Part shown: positions 42,727-46,233 of the stretch, piece by piece | How positions within the stretch are numbered: position 1 is the stretch's first letter | How the letters are laid out: each line of letters starts with the position of its first letter | Assembly (NCBI GenBank): GCA_003447295.1 | Contig: DLZQ01000045.1 | Location: 19,374 to 65,606, forward strand | Reading direction: 5' to 3' | DNA from: Lachnospiraceae bacterium | Lineage (GTDB): Bacteria; Bacillota; Clostridia; Lachnospirales; Lachnospiraceae | DNA: 46,233 nucleotides | Position numbers and translations under genes: made by a program | Notes under the pieces: generated by a model | Databases searched by the model: none | Told to the model about the DNA's origin: nothing | The model's input: only the letters and a program-made list of their open reading frames with translations

Positions 42727-45700
42727 TTACTGATTATCAGCTTCGGTTCCTACTTCTACAGTCTCTGCTTCTGCGCTGGCATCAGCATTCTCTGCATCCA
42801 GATCGGTTCCATCGCTCAGATTCAACTCTGCATCATCACCGTACATATCACCACTAAAATCAATGGTCTCTACGGCATCGGTGCTCAGTCTGGTGTTACG
42901 ATATCTCTTCATACCAGTTCCTACAGGAATCAGCTTACCGATGATAACGTTCTCTTTCAGACCGATCAGTTTATCTTCCTTACCCTTGATCGCAGCTTCG
43001 GTCAGGACCTTGGTGGTCTCCTGGAAGGATGCTGCTGACAGGAAGGATTCGGTTGCCAATGCTGCCTTGGTAATACCAAGAATGATACGCTTGCCTTCTG
43101 CAGGCTCTTTGCCTTCTGCGATCAGCTTCTCGTTCATCTCTTCAAAATCCAGAACATCTACCAGAGTTCCGGGCAGGAACTCGGTGTCTCCGTTATTCTC
43201 GATACGAACTTTCTTCAACATCTGGCGTACCAGGACTTCGATATGCTTATCAGCGATATCTACACCCTGTAAACGGTATACACGCTGTACTTCACGCAGC
43301 ATGTAATCCTGTACGGCACGGATTCCCTTGATCTTCAACAGATCGTGAGGATTTACGCTACCTTCGGTCAGTTCATCACCGGCCTCTAATACCTGTCCGT
43401 CCACTACCTTGATACGGGAACCGTAAGGAATCAGATATGCCTTGGATTCACCGGTCTCTTCATTTGTGATCACAACTTCACGCTTTTTCTTGGTATCGCG
43501 GATCTCCGCCTTACCGCCGAATTCAGCGATGATTGCAAGTCCCTTAGGCTTTCTGGCCTCGAACAACTCCTCGACACGGGGAAGACCCTGTGTGATATCG
43601 TCACCTGCGACACCACCACTATGGAAGGTTCTCATGGTCAGCTGGGTACCGGGCTCACCGATAGACTGTGCAGCGATAATACCGACTGCTTCACCTACCT
43701 GTACAGCTTCACCGGTTGCCATGTTGGCACCGTAACACTTTGCACAGATACCAACGTGGGAACGACAGGTTAAGATCGTACGGATCTTCACTTCCTCAAT
43801 AGGCTCACCCTGTGCATTTACGCCAACACTTAAGATCTTGGCTGCACGGCTGGGGGTGATCATGTGGTTGTGCTTTACGATCATGTTACCGTCTTTATCG
43901 TAAATATCCTCACAGGAATATCTTCCTGTGATTCTGTCTTTCAGACCTTCAATGGTCTCTTTACCATCCATGAATGCTTTGACTACCATACCGGGGATCT
44001 CTGCCTGACCCTCGCAGCAGTCTACCTCACGGATAGAGAGCTCCTGAGATACGTCAACCATTCGTCTGGTCAGATAACCGGAGTCTGCTGTACGCAGAGC
44101 GGTATCGGACATACCTTTTCGTGCACCATGTGCAGACATGAAGTACTCCAGTACGTCCAGACCTTCACGGAAGTTTGATTTAATGGGCAGCTCGATGGTT
44201 CTACCTGTGGTATCTGCCATCAGTCCACGCATACCTGCCAGCTGTTTGATCTGCTGACTGGAACCACGCGCACCGGAATCTGCCATCATGAAGATGTTGT
44301 TGTATTTATCCAGACCGGACAACAGTACGTCAGTCAGCTCTTTATCGGTCTCGTTCCAGGTCTCTACAACGGCACGATAACGCTCTTCCTCAGTGATCAG
44401 ACCACGTCTGAAGTTGCTTGCGATCTTGTCTACGGTAGCCTGTGCGGCTGCCAGCATTTCACCCTTCTTCTCAGGGACAGTCATATCGGAGATGGATACG
44501 GTCATAGCTGCTCTGGTAGAGTACTTATAACCGATTGCCTTAACATCATCCAGTACTTCTGCAGTCTTGGATGCTCCGTGAGTATTGATAACCTTCTCCA
44601 GAATCTGCTTCAGCTGCTTCTTGCCTACGTGGAAATCTACTTCCAGCTTCATGAAGTTCTCAGGATCGCTTCTGTCTACGAATCCCAGATCCTGAGGCAG
44701 GATCTCATTGAAGATAAATCTTCCCAGAGTGGACTCTACCGTACCGGTGATGGTCTCTCCGGCTGCATTTACCTTGTGCATACGCACATGGATACGGGAA
44801 TGTAAGGTCAGTGCCTGATTCTCGTATGCCAGAATCGCCTCATTTACGCTCTTGAAATACTTGCCTTCGCCGATTGCTCCGGGTCTCTCCTGGGTCAGAT
44901 AGTAGATACCAAGTACCATATCCTGGGAAGGAACAGCTACTGGGCCACCATCGGAAGGCTTCAGTAAGTTATTCGGAGACAGCAGCAGGAAACGACACTC
45001 TGCCTGTGCCTCCTGGGACAGAGGAAGATGTACTGCCATCTGGTCTCCATCGAAGTCCGCGTTAAATGCGGTACATACCAGGGGATGCAGTTTGATGGCC
45101 TTACCTTCTACCAGAATGGGCTCAAATGCCTGAATACCAAGTCTGTGCAGTGTCGGTGCACGGTTCAGCATAACAGGATGTTCCTTAATAACCTCTTCCA
45201 GCACATCCCATACCTGCGTATCCAGTCTCTCTACCAGCTTCTTGGCATTCTTGATGTTCTGGCTGATTCCCTTGGCTACCAGCTCTTTCATTACAAAGGG
45301 CTTAAACAGCTCAATTGCCATTTCCTTGGGCAGACCACACTGATAAATCTTCAGTTCCGGTCCTACGACGATAACGGAACGTCCGGAGTAGTCTACACGC
45401 TTACCTAACAGGTTCTGACGGAAACGACCGGTCTTACCCTTTAACATATCGGACAGAGACTTCAGTGCTCTGTTGCCGGGTCCGGTAACAGGACGTCCGC
45501 GTCTGCCGTTATCGATCAGAGCATCCACAGCTTCCTGCAGCATTCTCTTCTCGTTACGAACGATAATATCAGGAGCACCTAACTCCAACAGTCTCTTCAG
45601 ACGGTTATTACGGTTGATGATTCTTCTGTACAGATCATTCAGGTCGGAGGTTGCAAAACGTCCGCCATCCAGCTGTACCATAGGACGAAGATCAGGCGGG

Positions 45701-46233
45701 ATCACAGGGATCACATCCATGATCATCCATTCGGGCTTATTGCCGGACTCGCGGAAAGCTTCCACAACTTCCAGTCTCTTAATGATGCGGGCACGCTTCT
45801 GACCGGAGGATTCCTTCAGTCCGGTCTTCAGTTCTGCTGCATCCTTCTCCAGGTCAATGGCCTGCAGCAGCTCTTTGATAGCTTCCGCACCCATGCCTAC
45901 ACGGAACTTGTTGCCCCAGGTCTCTCTTGCATCCTGATATTCCTTCTCGGACAGCACTGCCTTGTACTCAAGGTTGGTGGTTCCCGGATCCAGAACGATA
46001 TAGGAAGCGAAGTACAGAACCTTCTCCAGGATTCTGGGAGACAGATCCAGGATCAGACCCATACGGCTGGGGATACCTTTGAAATACCAGATATGGGATA
46101 CCGGAGCAGCAAGCTCGATATGTCCCATACGCTCTCTACGAACGCTGGCTTTGGTAACTTCTACGCCACAACGATCGCAGACAACGCCCTTATATCTGAT
46201 CTTTTTATATTTACCACAATGACATTCCCAGTC
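42727..46233 (-). CDS. rpoC: RNA polymerase beta' subunit (cut by window edge)
   Basis: The largest catalytic subunit of RNA polymerase. The window holds about 1168 residues; only some 50-60 N-terminal residues are missing beyond the right edge, where the frame is still open. The N-terminal zinc-binding domain is seen at the edge ([19 protein letters not shown]). The active-site loop [14 protein letters not shown] carries the three Mg-binding Asp. The C-terminal CxxxxxxCxxCY zinc site is visible as [19 protein letters not shown]. The acidic tail ends [15 protein letters not shown]. The bidirectional terminator follows directly, so the transcript does not continue into rpsL, unlike the usual gene order. 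Confidence 0.98.
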   Translation of the reverse strand, partial: DWECHCGKYKKIRYKGVVCDRCGVEVTKASVRRERMGHIELAAPVSHIWYFKGIPSRMGLILDLSPRILEKVLYFASYIVLDPGTTNLEYKAVLSEKEYQDARETWGNKFRVGMGAEAIKELLQAIDLEKDAAELKTGLKESSGQKRARIIKRLEVVEAFRESGNKPEWMIMDVIPVIPPDLRPMVQLDGGRFATSDLNDLYRRIINRNNRLKRLLELGAPDIIVRNEKRMLQEAVDALIDNGRRGRPVTGPGNRALKSLSDMLKGKTGRFRQNLLGKRVDYSGRSVIVVGPELKIYQCGLPKEMAIELFKPFVMKELVAKGISQNIKNAKKLVERLDTQVWDVLEEVIKEHPVMLNRAPTLHRLGIQAFEPILVEGKAIKLHPLVCTAFNADFDGDQMAVHLPLSQEAQAECRFLLLSPNNLLKPSDGGPVAVPSQDMVLGIYYLTQERPGAIGEGKYFKSVNEAILAYENQALTLHSRIHVRMHKVNAAGETITGTVESTLGRFIFNEILPQDLGFVDRSDPENFMKLEVDFHVGKKQLKQILEKVINTHGASKTAEVLDDVKAIGYKYSTRAAMTVSISDMTVPEKKGEMLAAAQATVDKIASNFRRGLITEEERYRAVVETWNETDKELTDVLLSGLDKYNNIFMMADSGARGSSQQIKQLAGMRGLMADTTGRTIELPIKSNFREGLDVLEYFMSAHGARKGMSDTALRTADSGYLTRRMVDVSQELSIREVDCCEGQAEIPGMVVKAFMDGKETIEGLKDRITGRYSCEDIYDKDGNMIVKHNHMITPSRAAKILSVGVNAQGEPIEEVKIRTILTCRSHVGICAKCYGANMATGEAVQVGEAVGIIAAQSIGEPGTQLTMRTFHSGGVAGDDITQGLPRVEELFEARKPKGLAIIAEFGGKAEIRDTKKKREVVITNEETGESKAYLIPYGSRIKVVDGQVLEAGDELTEGSVNPHDLLKIKGIRAVQDYMLREVQRVYRLQGVDIADKHIEVLVRQMLKKVRIENNGDTEFLPGTLVDVLDFEEMNEKLIAEGKEPAEGKRIILGITKAALATESFLSAASFQETTKVLTEAAIKGKEDKLIGLKENVIIGKLIPVGTGMKRYRNTRLSTDAVETIDFSGDMYGDDAELNLSDGTDLDAENADASAEAETVEVGTEADNQ

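Overview
The window looks like a chromosomal segment of an anaerobic Bacillota bacterium, most likely Lachnospiraceae (Clostridia). This is judged from the translation genes, strong AGGAGG ribosome binding sites, the clostridial style of exopolysaccharide (EPS) genes and a lasso-peptide kinase of the Firmicute (paeninodin) type. No species can be fixed from sequence reading alone.

The two ends are housekeeping genes read leftward: rpoC (truncated by the right edge) and rpsL-rpsG-fusA (fusA truncated by the left edge). In most Bacillota rpoC is followed almost at once by rpsL. Here the block is colinear but split by about 41 kb of accessory DNA (1617-42726). rpsL has its own near-consensus promoter.

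Region by region: (a) 1850-4463, leftward: an rmlD-type reductase, a small membrane protein and a polyprenyl-phosphate sugar phosphotransferase that starts EPS synthesis. (b) 4636-6164, rightward: an OmpR-type response regulator and a soluble histidine kinase. (c) 6146-13635: a lasso-peptide core with two HprK-like peptide kinases, two asparagine-synthetase-like cyclases, two short precursor genes, each followed by a terminator, and a glycosyltransferase. (d) 13632-17266, leftward: the shared lasso genes, namely ABC exporter, PqqD-like leader-binding protein (B1/RRE), B2 leader protease and an NTP_transf_5 nucleotidyltransferase. (e) 17293-32826, leftward: the EPS operon, with a GT2-pyruvyltransferase fusion, Wzx flippase, CotH-like protein, VanZ-like protein, five glycosyltransferases, a Wzy/ligase, PHP phosphatase, BY-kinase and a PssD/PssE pair. 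The lasso genes of (d) are the distal end of this operon. (f) 32923-36770, leftward: three membrane or surface proteins with similar C-terminal tails, including a 1083-residue coiled-coil/MucBP-like protein. (g) 36915-42643, rightward: a degenerate GGDEF protein, an ECF sigma factor, a candidate anti-sigma factor, a transglutaminase-like lipoprotein, a GspF-like protein and four pseudopilin-like proteins.

The best candidate for an undescribed system is the split lasso-peptide locus. Two K/C/A sets share one exporter, one RRE, one protease and one nucleotidyltransferase, which are transcribed with a capsule operon. A two-component system sits beside them. The sequence supports phosphorylated, possibly sugar-decorated lasso peptides made together with a surface polysaccharide. 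The link to EPS and the final chemistry are inferences.
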